Shown here piece after piece: positions 1-12,256 of a stretch of 64,000 bases of DNA; the first letter of the stretch is position 1, and each line of letters opens with the position of its first letter. The position numbers were made by a program, and so were the translations under genes. Location of the stretch: positions 62,001 to 126,000 of the forward strand of contig VZTG01001095.1 of the NCBI GenBank assembly GCA_013397845.1, in the 5' to 3' direction. The notes under the pieces were generated by a model. That model worked only from the letters and a program-made list of their open reading frames with translations, ran no database searches and was not told the DNA's origin. The DNA is from Melanocharis versteri (Eukaryota; Chordata; Aves; Passeriformes; Melanocharitidae).

Positions 1-1187
1 ATTTTGCTTCATGGTTGGTTGCTGATCTGTGGCATCACAGAATTATCAGTGGCATTTGAAACTGAAGGAATCTATTATGGTAGCAGATGGTAGGCAACTG
101 GAAAGTAAACTGAACCAAACAGAAAACTAGCATCAGTCAGGCAAGATGGTTGACTTCAAACACATCATAAGGACTTCAGTTAGAAAGGATGTACTTAAGA
201 GGTCATAAGAGTTTCCAAACTGGAAAGCATTATGAGATTTTTTTTTCCAAAATAATCTAATAATAGTAGAAACTCATGTCTTTCTCTCTCATAATGATTA
301 AAAACCTAAAAATTAATTATGTTTATTTCAATCCCCTCAAAAAAGGAATCCAGTTTATATACTGCATATATGGTGGCCACCACCATGGAAAATTTAATGT
401 TTAAAAACAGCAACTTCCAGCCAGTATCAAGTGAATTCACATCAAATGTGGTGTTGATAATGATGATGGTTTAATTATAAGGGAGGGAGAAACTGTAACA
501 GAACCCAGAAGAAACAAGTGCTGCGCAGCACAATCGCTCACCACTTGCTGACCAATACCCAGCCCATTTCCAAACAATGACCAACTGCCTTCCAGGTAAC
601 TCCCCCAGTTTATACACTGGAGATGACATACTATGGTATGGAATGTTCTTTTGGCCAGTTCAGGTCAGCTGTCCTGGACATGCTCCTTCCCAGCTTTTTG
701 TGCAGCTCCTCACTAGCAGGGCATGAGGCACACAAAAGTCTTTCACTCAGGCAAAGGCAGCAACAGCCAAACCATCCTTGTGTTATCAACATTATTCTTA
801 TCCTGAATCCAAAACACAGAACTCCACCAGATACTAAGAAGAAAATGAACTCCCTCCAAGATGACATACAGTCTCAAAAGTTAGGAGAAGTACAGGAAAA
901 AAACTGTTCTAGGAAATTTTAAGCCTTACTCTTCAGTTTATCTAATAAAATAAATTTTCTTAATAAAAATAATTTGGGAGGTTTACAAAAAAAACAAACG
1001 GTATTGCAAGTGCCAGTGTGACTGAGGCTCTATTAACAGAAGTTACACAATTCCAAATTCTAGAAAACTTTGCTTAACTACAAAAACTAACAATGTGGAA
1101 TCAAGGCCCTTCAAAGCTTAGTTAGCCTTGCCATTAGTTTGATTGTGTCTAAAATTTCTCCTGAAGTTTTCCTTATGAACATCTTAC
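1..1187 (-). other. ADGRV1 intron 21, partial
   Basis: AT-rich intronic DNA continuing off the left edge. I see no exon, RNA gene or recognisable repeat in it. Confidence 0.85.
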
Positions 1188-1561
1188 CTCAGGAATACAT
1201 GCTCCAGTGAAGCCAAATAAACCATTAGCATTATCACTTTTCTGTATTCTTAATCTCGCTGTTGTGTTTTCTTCTGAAATTCGAGCTCCACCACACACAG
1301 AAATGAGCTTTAGGATGAATAACTCCTCTCCTTCTTCCTCTTTGTCATCCTTTGCAGACACAATGAATGATTTATTGGTTTCTCCTTGCTGATACTCCAA
1401 ATAACCAGAGACAGGGTGTATGTCACTCTTCGCAGGAGTTGCATGGAGTTCATAGATCTCTGCTTGTGTCAATTTTCTCTCATAAAGCCTTACATCCTGC
1501 ATTAGACCCGCGTACCTGCTGTCACCATTGATTCCTGCTCCAATTCTCACTATTCCTGGAC
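1188..1561 (-). CDS. ADGRV1: ADGRV1 exon 21: end of laminin-G-like domain and second half of Calx-beta 11
   Basis: This exon encodes residues 1460-1584 (374 bp, phase 1 to 0). 'RIGAGINGDSRYAGLMQDVRLYERKLT' positions 1465-1491 form the last strands of the laminin-G-like fold (the F-x-G-x-(I/L/M)-x-D-V-R pattern is a family hallmark). From about 1508 the chain returns to Calx-beta: 'GYLEYQQGETNKSF', then an acidic KDDKEEEGEELF in place of D-D-x-x-P-E, then 'GGARISEENTTARL'. It ends 'GACIPE' at the donor GTAAGA. The next exon is outside the window. Confidence 0.95.
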
Positions 1562-2450
1562 CTGAGAATAAAATTAGAATTTTCTCATGTTATTGGTTTT
1601 TTCTTCTTTCAAAATAGCTAATATATGTAATTATTAAAAAAATCTAGAGTAAATTTTTTACTGTCCCCGGGTTAGTAATCATATTGATCTTGAAATATAG
1701 ACTAGGAGGTTCCTGAAGTCTCAACCCATTGTTACAGGTCAAATAATTCCTTCCTAGACTGTTCATGTTTTTCATCCTACTGATTCTATCTGCACATTGT
1801 CATCATCCCTTATCTTAATGAGTCTTGGAAACTTCTCTCTTTCCATTAAAAATTTTCAGAGCCCAGCTGCCCCCCATCGCATATTTGTTTTTCCAAACAC
1901 TTGCTTTGCCCATTTTGTATCTTTGTATATTTACTATGTTCTCTGCTAGGACAGTGAATCCATTCTGATGATCAGAGTATTAGCCAGACTGGACATGCTA
2001 GTACCCTAATGCACTGGAAGAGGGGCTTCAGAAATGTACACCAAGTTCCAAGCACTTTTTACAATTGCTTTAACATTTCTTTCTCTCCAAACAATTATCC
2101 TACTCAGCAAGTCAGAGGATGACAGTTCCCTTTTCCACAAATATACCAAGCTAGTAGTTCATACTCTTTCCTATCACTCTAAAACATATAGAATATATCT
2201 CTTCAGCTGTTTTCTGATTTTGGAAGGAAATGAGTGTCACTTCTAGAAACAAGCAACCACAACAGCTGCTAATGGTCCCAAGACACGAGGCAAAGGATGG
2301 TGAGAAAAGCCAGGCTAGAGTACTCACTGTAGTACTGAACATTAAATGGAGAGAGATTAAATCCTTAGCTTATACTTGTAGTATCTCCAGACAGAGCACA
2401 CGTCATCTCCATTAATACAGAAAATTTGCAATGACTCAGACATATCCTTC

Positions 2451-2530
2451 TAGAAACAAAAGCCTTACTGCATTTCACATATCTTTGTTTTAGAAACTGA
2501 GGGGGAAAATCCTTTCTCAGCTACAGTACT
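2451..2530 (+). repeat. Diverged direct repeat, copy A
   Basis: It shares an ordered series of short matches with 3213-3281: 'tagaa-caaaagc', 'ttactg', 'gaaa-tgag-gg-aaaa', 'ttcttt'-like and 'cacagtac'. By eye the pair is about 75-80% alike over 70 bases, both plus-oriented, 760 bp apart. It may be an old duplicated segment or two copies of an unidentified interspersed repeat. Confidence 0.5.
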
Positions 2531-3212
2531 GCTATTAGTGGCAGGGGCACTACTTAGTTGCAGAGGAACTACATTTTTACAGAGGCTAAATTTCTTAGAT
2601 TTCAACTACCAGGAAATTAAAGGCAGAAATAAAATCCTACATTCCAGGATTAATTAAATCTCCTCTTATGCTCGCTTTATGTTTGTGCACATATATGCAT
2701 GTAGATGTATATGCATTTAGCATCACTGCATGTTTTTTTTAATTTTCTTTCTTTAATTACAGAGGAGATTGCATTCAAGAATTTGATAATTATTCACTGC
2801 CTATCCCCATGAAAGAAAACCTGTAAAACTGATGAGGAGAGAAAGAAAGGAAAAGGATGGAGATTACTACTATGAAAAAAAAATCACATGAAAGAGTGAG
2901 GAACTGCAAAAGAAAGAGTAAATGTAAATGTATTCCCACCATACAATACCTGACTTTATAAAGGAATTATTGTGATGCTCACTGCTATGCTAGTTGAGCG
3001 AAGAAGTGCATAATGGTCACCTATGACTAAAGCCACATCTGGGAATACTGAGTTAGAGGAACTGAAGTACACATGCTAATGTTATTTGGAACATCATTAA
3101 ATATAAGGGCAAAATGTTCATTTACCATGTAAATACATGCTTCAGTAAATCTAAACCCTGAAAAATTCTATTGCTTACAAAATATTGGTTTAACTGTAAT
3201 AGAATACACAAC

Positions 3213-3281
3213 TAGAATCAAAAGCATTACTGTATTTTGTTTCAGAAATTGAGAGGAAAAATTCTTTCTTAGCCACAGTAC
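3213..3281 (+). repeat. Diverged direct repeat, copy B
   Basis: Partner of 2451-2530, in the same orientation in the same intron. It is about 10 bases shorter, through one deletion after 'gtatttt'. No target-site duplications or terminal structure are evident. Confidence 0.5.
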
Positions 3282-3614
3282 GGTAAATCTAATGAAAATT
3301 GTTAATTATAAAGATATATAAAACTATATGTACACATGATAACCATACATACAGAAATATAATTATTAATTATTATTTTCAAATTATTGGAATACAAACT
3401 CTCTTACAGTTCTGATGCTTTTTGAACACTTTCCAGCTCTTATTTCCACTTATATGGTTTTTGAAAATCCCTAGAATTTTTTATGCATTGCTTTTAACTA
3501 ACTGATCAGATGTAACAATTTCAGAATCTTGCATACATCTTTCAAGGAGCTAGACCCTTCCATATTTTGCAGAACTTCACATATGAAGAAAAATAATACA
3601 ACCTATTGGCTCAC

Positions 3615-4358
3615 CATCAGCAATTGCTTCTCCTTTAAGGCTCTTAATTCCTCCTAGAACTGGAATTCCATCCATGTAAAATTCAATAATACTTTCATCC
3701 AGAGTAATCAGAACATGAACCCAAGTGCTTTCATCCAGATATTTCAGGACTGCTGCTTTGGCTATGTATGTCATATTGGATCCTAATGCTGTATAATGAA
3801 GCACTACAGAAACATGAGAATTATTTGTTTGGATTTTCACACCATAATATAAGGTCCCATTACCATCATCCTTTTCAACTATATAACCATCAGTATTGAC
3901 ATTAGGAATTAACCACGCTGAAAATGTAAAATTAGTTACTGCAGTATTTCCATTGTATGGGTATTCCAGACCAATAATTCCAAATGCATTCTCTTTTCCA
4001 CTGAAATACAAAGCATCTGTTCCACTGTGATGGCGTCTCATGTGGGGCTGGGATTGTACTGAACTTGGAAATGATCCCAGCAACAAGAAGTCTACCATTG
4101 ATGGTAATCCAGCTTGAAATGTAATGGACAGTATTTCCCAACCTAAACGGACAACACCAAAAGTGCCTTGTTGCCTCCAGACGGTGAAGTCTGCAATATA
4201 GGAAAGATCATCTTCAGAAAGAACATCTTCTACTATCTCTTTGTCCTGACTCTCTGGATCTATAACGAAGACTCCAAAAGGGTCATCATTGAAAGGGATC
4301 ATCACAGTTACAGCAAGGCTTGTTTCAGACAACTGCCCACCAGGACCAGGAGACCCAC
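3615..4358 (-). CDS. ADGRV1: ADGRV1 exon 20: first half of Calx-beta 11 and most of the laminin-G-like domain
   Basis: This is the largest exon here (744 bp, phase 1 to 1), encoding residues 1212-1459 plus one base. A Gly/Pro loop (GGSPGPGGQ) closes repeat 10. The linker FNDDPFG leads into the first strands of Calx-beta 11 (about 1241-1300, with 'RQQGTFGVVRLGWE'). From about 1318 the fold changes to a concanavalin-like jelly roll: 'HHSGTDALYFSG', 'NFTFSAWLIPN', 'DGNGTLYYGVKI', 'WVHVLITLDES', 'IIEFYMDG'. These are the signatures of the laminin-G/pentraxin family. The acceptor is TTATATAG and the donor is GTGAGC. Confidence 0.96.
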
Positions 4359-5414
4359 CTATATAATGAAGTTAAGAGTAAAAGTTACTGGTCTGAGAAA
4401 AGTTACTAAGTATTTAAAAATGTTTAAACAAAATGCCTTTTTAAATAGGCTTAAATCTTCTTTAAACAGTCTCTGAACTCCTAAAAATTTCTCCAATTTT
4501 GGATTAACATGAATTAACTGTATTGGTTTCAAAACACTATAGAGAACATTTTCATAGAAAACAAATCATGTTATTTTTCAATTGCAGAATATAATTGTCT
4601 TTAAGTTAAAACAAGACTAGCTCCAGATTTTCTGAATTACTAGTGAGATAGGTTGCTTTTGTTTCATTTGAAAAACATGGGGTCAAATTAATTTTTCATT
4701 TAACTCCAAGATTTACAAAATATGAAATTGCAAACATTTGGTTCATTGCCTCCAAATAAGCAGAGATTACCGTGCAGAATCAGTAACCAGTTGTGTGTTA
4801 AAACTGCTCCTAAGTCCTGCCAATAGTCACCTACTTCTCCACAGTAAGAAGATCACGGTGTGAATGTAGAGCCTCCATGCACCACTAAGTAGGAAACCTT
4901 CTGTACAAGCACATGGATCACACTTACGGAAATGTCAACATATTTTCAGTTGTGCCTTGGCACAGAAGACCATAAATAGTACTGAGGTGGAAAGAGTCCA
5001 GCAGATTTGGAACTCTACTCAGTAGCAGGCCTGTAGCAGTTGTAATTTAAGTGATACAAAGTGGTAACTATTTGTATTTTACAGAAATTTCTAGAGAAAA
5101 ACAAGCAAACCAGCCAATCTCCATTATGGTAGATGTGCATAACCTTTAATACCTTCAGTTTGTCAGCTCTACACAAAGCTCTACATCTCTGAAAACACCA
5201 AAAGGCATCCTTTTTAAAGGCTATATTCCAAAACTGTGTTCATATACCTAAATTAAAGAATAAATGAAAAACAAAACCTAAAATCTCACCAGAAAAGTAT
5301 AGGATGACATAGGCATCAAGGCAAAGCTCTTTCCAGGATTGTTTTCTTTTTGATTGATTAAATATAATTATTTTCTACCTGGTAGGAAGGGAATGGTTAT
5401 ATGGAAGACAATAC
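4359..5414 (-). other. ADGRV1 intron 19
   Basis: A 1.06-kb intron with no recognisable feature. Confidence 0.85.
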
Positions 5415-5632
5415 CTGAAACGTTCACCAACTTTAAAATGTAAAATTCATTGAATTCGGGAATTTTATCTGAAACAGCATGGAGTACTATTGGCTTTGAT
5501 CCTTCACCATCCATGAAGTACACAGTCCCATAAGTTTCATAGAACTCTTCTCCTGGCTTCAGTGTAGAGCCATTATGAGACAGCTGCCAGGTTAATGAGA
5601 CATTCCCAAAGTGTCCTCTATGTCTCAAAATC
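5415..5632 (-). CDS. ADGRV1: ADGRV1 exon 19: body of Calx-beta 10
   Basis: This exon encodes residues 1139-1211 plus one base of Gly1212 (218 bp, phase 2 to 1). It has 'LRHRGHFGNVSLTW', then 'PGEEFYETYGTVYF'. The calcium motif is altered to VSDKIPEFNEF, lacking one Asp. The acceptor is CTGAACAG and the donor is GTATTG. Confidence 0.94.
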
Positions 5633-7758
5633 CTGTTCAGAGATACAGAAGGAGTGAATGCCCTGGCAGGTATGCATCAGCATTCTCCATTAACAATGAA
5701 AAACATGGACTAATCACCCTTACTATGGGAAATAATATGCATTGTTCTAAATAACCACAAATAACAAATACAACCATGAACAATAATACAATCCTCTTAG
5801 AGGGCCTGCAATTTCACAATATAATTCCACACCCAGGTATACCACAGATACCTTACAAAGATAGTAATAAATGAAGGTACATGCAAAATAGTACTGTTTA
5901 GATGAACATCAGTTTGTCTTGCACTTCTGTTTTTTAATAATAAAAATGAATGTATAGTTCAGCAAATTAACATTAAAAATTGAGATAACTGGCCACTCTA
6001 GAGAAGAAAGAGAAGGCATTTAACTATAAATATTTTTTCCTTTAACCATCAAGACTCCTTAAACTTTTTTATATTGGTATTTCATTTGGGTTATAAACTA
6101 GGTCCTTCACAAATCTGTGATTATTCCATATTAAGAATGTAATAAATACAAAAGAGCTTTTATTCACTTGCATAGCTATCCGGTAACATAATTTCACCAA
6201 TTTCCAGAAGTTATTATAAATAAAACCTGAAGAACATAGTTCTTTTATTAACAAAATATGTTTACATACAAGAGTACTTCTGTTTGTGCAATAAAAAGAA
6301 AAAAAGCTCTTTAAAGGATTATTATACAAGTCTGAAAAATTAATTCAGTAAAGCAGTCTAGGCACAGAAACATAATTATGATTTTACTGCTTCCAAAGGT
6401 TTCCTTTTGTTGTTACTAAGCAGGGTGTTCAATTCCAGCTATGTAGCACTGTTGCAGTAACCCCAGTTACTCTCTTTAAAGCTCAGTATTGCCATAGGTG
6501 TTCTCACTGGTTAGATTATAAACTAGTCTGACCCTTTTCTTATGTACCAAAAAAGAGTCAAATCCTTTTGAGGGTATGGAAGAGACATTTTCCTAGTAAA
6601 TACATTTTATCAGTAAGGACTAAGCAAGGTTCCCAGATGTTGGTGACCTTGGTATCATGTGCTTCCATAAAGCACCTGTATATAAATGTGTTTAGTTCAA
6701 ATCATCACTCTTCGCGCCATTGATTAAAAAAAAAAAAGTATTATTAAGGACCAAAAAAAACCTAAAGAGCAGCATAACAAAACCAACCACAGAATATATA
6801 TTTAATATACTCTTTTAACAAGGATTTTAATTTTTTAGATGTGCAACACAATCATAAAGATCTAACTCACAGTAATACGCATCTATTTCAAGGCCTTAAA
6901 ACAATCAAATCAAATAAAAATATATAAAAGATAGTTAAACAATTGTGAACAAAGTCTTTTCTGTAACTGTTCACACTGTCAGATTAATTGTGAGCATACG
7001 TCTCTTTACACCCTGTCTAGAATTTTCTTATTGAAAATCAGTATTTTTGTCAATTTAGGAACATAAAAAGGTCAGATGCCATGAAAATTAATTTCTTAAC
7101 CCTTCCCCTTCCTGAATACATCCCAGCAGCTACAGGTTAGACTAGGGAAAAATATATTCACCTAGAAGGAAGGCACATCTGGACTTTGAGTATAGGCTTC
7201 CATCTGTAATTGACAGACAGAAGAAAAACAAACTAACAGAAAGAATACAGTAATATAGGTTGTTTGTAGGGTAAGACTTCAAAGTAGGGGGCAAAAAGAA
7301 ATTAACAACCACATGGTTGTATTTAGCTGTATTTTGAAAAGATTTTTTCCTTCTTTATTGGTCCAGGTTATATTCTGCTCATTCATCTTGATCCTTCTGT
7401 ATCTACACTCTCGTGAAAATATAACAAAACCCCTATGCTGTAATCTTATTTGTGTGAAAATATTAAAAAAACCTTATGCTGTAATCTTATTTGTTTATAT
7501 TTTAACAGGAATTCTGTACACATTTTAATTTGCACAGTCTACTTGATAATATAAGAGTTGATGTTTGATGTTTTGTTGATCTTCAATATGTTTGCAAATA
7601 ATTTAATCCAAAATTTGGTGAAGCTATTTTTTTAATAAATTTCAACAATGCAAAAAATAGGATTAGATCAAAGTACTATCCATAAAGTAATGCACACATC
7701 AAGACATACATACATGTGTTCAAAAAAGGTCCAACACTATTATTTTAAAGTTACTTAC
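5633..7758 (-). other. ADGRV1 intron 18
   Basis: A 2.1-kb AT-rich intron. It holds a 41-bp imperfect tandem duplication at 7413-7494 and short A runs (around 6727 and 6754); nothing else is recognised. Confidence 0.85.
7413..7494 (+). repeat. 41-bp tandem duplication (two copies)
   Basis: Two adjacent 41-bp units, 7413-7453 and 7454-7494, both begin 'gtgaaaatat' and end 'tatgctgtaatcttatttgt'. They differ at a few central bases (about 90% alike). A simple local duplication within intron 18. Confidence 0.85.
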
Positions 7759-7885
7759 AAAAAAAAATTACTTTTTCCTTCTTCCACTGGCTTCTCTAGA
7801 GGTTCTAAGGAGAAAATTCCATTAGGGTCATCATTTGCTTCAATAATAACGGTAGCCACTCCAGTATTAAAAATAACAGTATCCC
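7759..7885 (-). CDS. ADGRV1: ADGRV1 exon 18: Calx-beta 9/10 boundary
   Basis: This exon encodes residues 1097-1138 plus two bases of Leu1139 (127 bp, phase 1 to 2). The linker 'EANDDPNGIFSLEP' lies at about 1112-1125. Its last nine bases are all T, running straight into the donor GTAAGT. They encode Phe-Phe and two bases of Leu. The acceptor is CTCTTTTTAG. Frame and length agree with the human protein as I recall it, so the T run is not a frameshift. Confidence 0.93.
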
Positions 7886-9261
7886 CTAAAAAGAGGGTGA
7901 TTAATTTTATCAAAACTGGAATCAGAAAGGGAGACAACTCTAAAACTGAAAGTGTTTTCTTCTCACACCAACAGCTTTCATGCAAAGAAAGAAACAAGCA
8001 GTGATAAAACAATCAGTGAAAACCAGTATTTGAGATATTCAGTAACAGACAAATCAGAGTAAAAATATGTAAGTACCATCTAAGGTAGAGAGCAAGAATG
8101 TAGATTTTCAGAAAAAAATGCGACATGACCAGAGATGATGCAATGCTGAGAAGAAAAGATTGTGTGAGAGGTAGTACTTCATATTTGATCAACTGGTCAA
8201 GTCAGAAGAAAAAGACACATATCCAGGGATTCCAGCTCTCCTTTAGACCTACAACAGAAATACTGCACTTCAACTAAATGCAAGGCAATAAAAATCTCTA
8301 AGAGATTAGTCATACCCATATCACAGCCTATCTGAAAGGAAAAAATAAAAGATACCTGTGAAGTAAGGTGGAAGTTACTAGGATTTCTGTGTGAATATTA
8401 GCACTGTAGGGACATTTCAACACCTTTTTATGGTCACAAAGGTACATTATGTTTCCATCCCCATCCTAGTTTTCACCCTTTTCAAAAGCACTAGACTTGT
8501 TTTTTATTCCAAAGTGAAGAATCTGTTTATGGTTTTAACTTCACATACCTCTATTTGTATCTTCTCAGAGGTACAACAGTCCAACATAATTTTTAAATGG
8601 AATGTAATGATCAAGGCCAATATATGCAATGGATCATAGAAAGAGTTTTGTTTTTTTTCTTTCAAGAATTCATCTAGAAATATTCTGCATTTTGCCCATT
8701 CTGGTAGGAATGTGTGCCAGGAGGAAAGCCATTACACGTTTCCAATAGAATGGTAAAAGAAAATACCAGCAGATCCTGAACAAAGTTAGTAAAGTAGAAA
8801 GAGATCACTGAAGAGAAAATTTAAGAAGGGAGAAGTACGGCTTGTCCAATTATTTCCATGAAACTGGTATTCTGTAAGAGAGCTGGGTATCAGAGTAAAA
8901 TCTAGCTTGCCTCAGAAAACACATGAAATACCTTATACTCAGATAATTGAGAAAAATTACCTATTTCTTATTTAACTTATATATTCTTATTGATGAGTCT
9001 AAACCCCATCTAACTTGGAGCATTTAACTCAAGTTCTTTTTGCAGGATAGTTTCAGCTGTATAATTTAATTTTTACTTCCAATTAAACAATTCAAGATCA
9101 AAATCCAAACACACTGTACAGAAATTTTATAGAATTGCCGACACAAACCTTATTCATTTAATGCCTGGCATTTATACATTGCTTTATGATAAGATATGGT
9201 AAAAACTAGAGAAAAAAAGAAAAAAAGAGTTACTAAATATACATTAAATCATTACTTTTAC
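7886..9261 (-). other. ADGRV1 intron 17
   Basis: A 1.4-kb intron with nothing recognisable. Confidence 0.85.
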
Positions 9262-9528
9262 CTGTTGAATTCAAAAGGAAGATATAAAATGCTTCATCAG
9301 TTTCAGGGGTATCATCATCATTAATATACACAGATAAGTTCTGCTCTCTTTCTCCAACATCGAACAGAATGACACTGTCTTTTTCACTGGGAACAAAGTC
9401 TCCCTCTTCAGCTGTTGCATCTCCATTAACAGTAATATACTGAACAGCAACAACAGCATCAGCAGATCCATTCCTTAGGACTGTAAAGTTTGCAACACTC
9501 CCTTCTGTAATGCTCACTGTCAGAGGTT
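9262..9528 (-). CDS. ADGRV1: ADGRV1 exon 17: body of Calx-beta 9
   Basis: This exon encodes residues 1008-1096 plus one base of Gly1097 (267 bp, phase 1 to 1, so skipping keeps frame). It contains 'TEGSVANFTVLRNGSAD', then 'EGDFVPSEKDS', and a strong calcium motif NDDDTPETDEAF. It ends 'FLLNSTG'. The acceptor is GTGTTTTCAG and the donor is GTAAAA. Confidence 0.95.
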
Positions 9529-9913
9529 CTGAAAACACACAAGCAATTAATTCAAGTTCAAGCCTGAGCTTCTTTCATGTGGCTTATTCAACTAAGTCCA
9601 CAAAAAAGGATCCTTCACCTCAGGGAAGGAGAAGGCACATGTAGTAAAGACAGGGAAATACTTGCAGGTAGAAGAGAATATTGTTGTCCTTAGCCACCTA
9701 ACCAATCCCAGAGCCATCAAGATTGATGACATAAAATGAGAGAAAACTCTTAGGTAAAAAAACAGAAATCAAATTCAATACAACAAAAACAAAAAAAGCA
9801 CATCTTATAACACTAGCTCCACTATGATTATGATTTTTCAATAACCTGCTCTGTCAATAAAATCTGTTTGGGGTAGTATACGAATTCAAAACTTAAAACC
9901 AGTAATGTCTAAC
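9529..9913 (-). other. ADGRV1 intron 16
   Basis: A 385-bp intron with nothing recognisable. Confidence 0.85.
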
Positions 9914-10037
9914 CTGCAAAATAAATGGGATCATCATTCCTTGTAATGTGTAAAAATGCACTGGTTATATTGCCCAGTCTGGCTTCACCAGTGGCATTGA
10001 ACAATCTGATTATGAATACCTCCATCTCTTCAGGTAC
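9914..10037 (-). CDS. ADGRV1: ADGRV1 exon 16: end of Calx-beta 8
   Basis: This exon encodes residues 967-1007 plus one base of Glu1008 (124 bp, phase 0 to 1). It starts VPEEMEVF, completing the split calcium motif, then 'NATGEARLGN'. The linker 'TRNDDPIYFA' lies at about 998-1007. The acceptor is GTCATTCAG and the donor is GTTAGA, a non-consensus but acceptable donor. Confidence 0.92.
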
Positions 10038-10679
10038 CTGAATGACAAAGTATTAAGAAATTAATTTCTTGCATACAAAACAATGAAGAAAATAAAATGA
10101 ACAGCTGAGGAGGTTAATAAACTAGGGTTTCTGCACACTGTGGTTTATTTATTGATTCATAAGTGTGTCAAGAAGGATGACAAATGACAGTTCATAACTT
10201 ACACAAAAATAATCATCAGTCAAAAATCTTCATAAATAAATCCCCTCATCTTTACTATTGTACAGATGATCCAAAAGTTATCTTGCAGTTTCCTGATGCT
10301 GATACATGTAACTTATTTTTACAGGTTTATTTATTTATTCCTTTACTCCTAATAATTCTCATTCTTTCTTATCTTACTTCAAATATATCAGCATTAAAAA
10401 TATAAAATTAGGATTCTTGCTATCAAAACAAATGGTTTACTTATAATTTAACCACCCTTGACTACTGACAGATTCTAACTTTTTTGTTTATAGATATGCA
10501 CAGTGTCTCAAGTTCTTCTATGATTTCCTTAAGTAAACCCACTTTTACCCAAGTATTTTGATTTTTCTTACAAAAAATTATCAGTTTCTTAAAAAACAGA
10601 GCTTCTTCTTAAATTGCAATGTTTTAGCACTTCCTCTTTGTTCCTCATATATACACAAAAACACTGTAAAAATGATTAC
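10038..10679 (-). other. ADGRV1 intron 15
   Basis: A 642-bp AT-rich intron with nothing recognisable. Confidence 0.85.
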
Positions 10680-10843
10680 CTCATCTGGGAGAGAGTAAAT
10701 CGTGATATTTTTTGAGAACTCCAGATTATCAAAGAAAACAGTCCCTTGTTCTGGATAGATGTCATTGGTACATGCTGGGTCAACAATCCAGGACACACTA
10801 ACATTGCCATAGTTTCCTTGGTTTCTTACAACTCTGTAAGAGG
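10680..10843 (-). CDS. ADGRV1: ADGRV1 exon 15: body of Calx-beta 8
   Basis: This exon encodes residues 912-966 (164 bp, phase 1 to 0). It has the 'VVRNQGNYGNVSVSW' strand pair and ends 'ITIYSLPDE'. The first Asp of the usual D-D-x-x-P-E is replaced by Pro here (PDE, then VPEE in exon 16). The acceptor is TATTTTGTAG and the donor is GTAATC. Confidence 0.95.
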
Positions 10844-11397
10844 CTACAAAATACAAACATGTACAGTCAGTGTGTGTCTTTAGGAAAACAAGTCAAAATG
10901 AAAAAGATCAGCAAAGCTGAAACAAAGAAAAAGGAAAGGAAACAGTAAGTAAATCCACTTCTTGCAAAACTAATAATATATGAGTGCCCTACACAAAAGG
11001 CTGCACAATGATAGACCATTACAGCAGTTAAGACTTCTATCAACTCTATGGATACAACAGAGGTACATAAAGTCACACATATGAAAATTTAGCTCATTCT
11101 TCTCTCACACAGCACCCAATGCCTCATGTTCACCAGGCAGGACTACTACCAGCAGGCTGTACCTTGCACGTGAATCAATTCTCTGTCCCTCCTGTCTGGT
11201 ATATTCTCTAGCTATATTTTTACTGGATTGATCCCTATGGCTTTCAAGGCCTATCCTCCTCCTCCCTAATCTCCATTGCTCATCATGGTGGTACTGTACC
11301 CCCCTGGAAATTCCCGAGTCAGGCATTGTCCTACAAAGGGGAAGTAGGGAAAAGAAGCCTTGCAGGAACGGACAGCAACTCTAATAAAAAGAATTAC
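10844..11397 (-). other. ADGRV1 intron 14
   Basis: A 554-bp intron, somewhat richer in GC around 11105-11330. No feature is recognised. Confidence 0.85.
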
Positions 11398-11578
11398 CAG
11401 CATAGATGATTTCTCCTTTACTTTCCTTTATTGTTACTGATAGTTCATCAGGTAGAAACTGAATGACACCATGTGGATCATCATTCTTCAGAATGGTTAT
11501 ATTGACCCTTGTGGCATTCCCCAGCTTGCCTGACATTTCACTATAGCCACTGAGTACAACAGCATATGCCTCATCCAG
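11398..11578 (-). CDS. ADGRV1: ADGRV1 exon 14: end of Calx-beta 7, start of Calx-beta 8
   Basis: This exon encodes residues 852-911 plus one base of Ala912 (181 bp, phase 0 to 1). The linker 'LKNDDPHGVIQF' lies at about 881-892. The 'TIKESKGEIIY' stretch opens repeat 8. The acceptor is CCTCTTCCAG and the donor is GTAATT. It was found from splice signals and from the repeat linker. Confidence 0.93.
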
Positions 11579-12256
11579 CTGGAAGAGGGAAACTCAGTCA
11601 GAATAAAAAGATTTATTCAGCAGAAAGAGAGGACAGTTTCAACAAAAGAAAATTACACACATTTTCAACATGCACAATGGTTTTGTATATCTTTGTCACC
11701 TGTAACAGTGAAAGCAAAGATTTTAAAACCACTGACATTAAGCTAATTTAAAAAGAATTTGTCAGCTTGCATTATTAATCTAATGCGACTTTGTACTTCA
11801 TATATTTCTTGAAAAAACACTCACAGGAGATGCACCATGGAACACTAAAACACGTATTGCGTCTTTGCATCTATAGAGCAAACATTAGTGTAGACTGGGG
11901 AGCACTGAGTTCAATTAGCAGGTACTTACCAAAAAAGAAACAAATAGAAAGTGATTGTTCATACAGAGGTCAATTAAACAGGGGCATTCTATAGTACAGA
12001 ATGCCATGGATACCAAAAACTCACATGGATGAGAAGTTAAGTTTCAATTCACCAAAAATAAAAATCCACTGAGGCCTATTAAAGCCAAAGATACCTTCTA
12101 GTTATCCAGGTATCCCTGGTTTGGAGACTGGGAATACATTCTGTAGAAAAGCATGGCATACTTGTTCTGCTCCCATATATTTTCCCACATTTTAATAAGT
12201 GACAAACTGTTGTTCTGTGAACACAATTTGAAGAAAGAAAAAATTTTCATTTCTAC
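11579..12256 (-). other. ADGRV1 intron 13
   Basis: A 678-bp intron with nothing recognisable. Confidence 0.85.

Larger units (their letters stand above)
1562..3614 (-). other. ADGRV1 intron 20
   Basis: A 2.05-kb AT-rich intron. Its only visible structure is a pair of diverged direct repeats of about 70-80 bp (2451-2530 and 3213-3281), listed separately. Confidence 0.85.
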
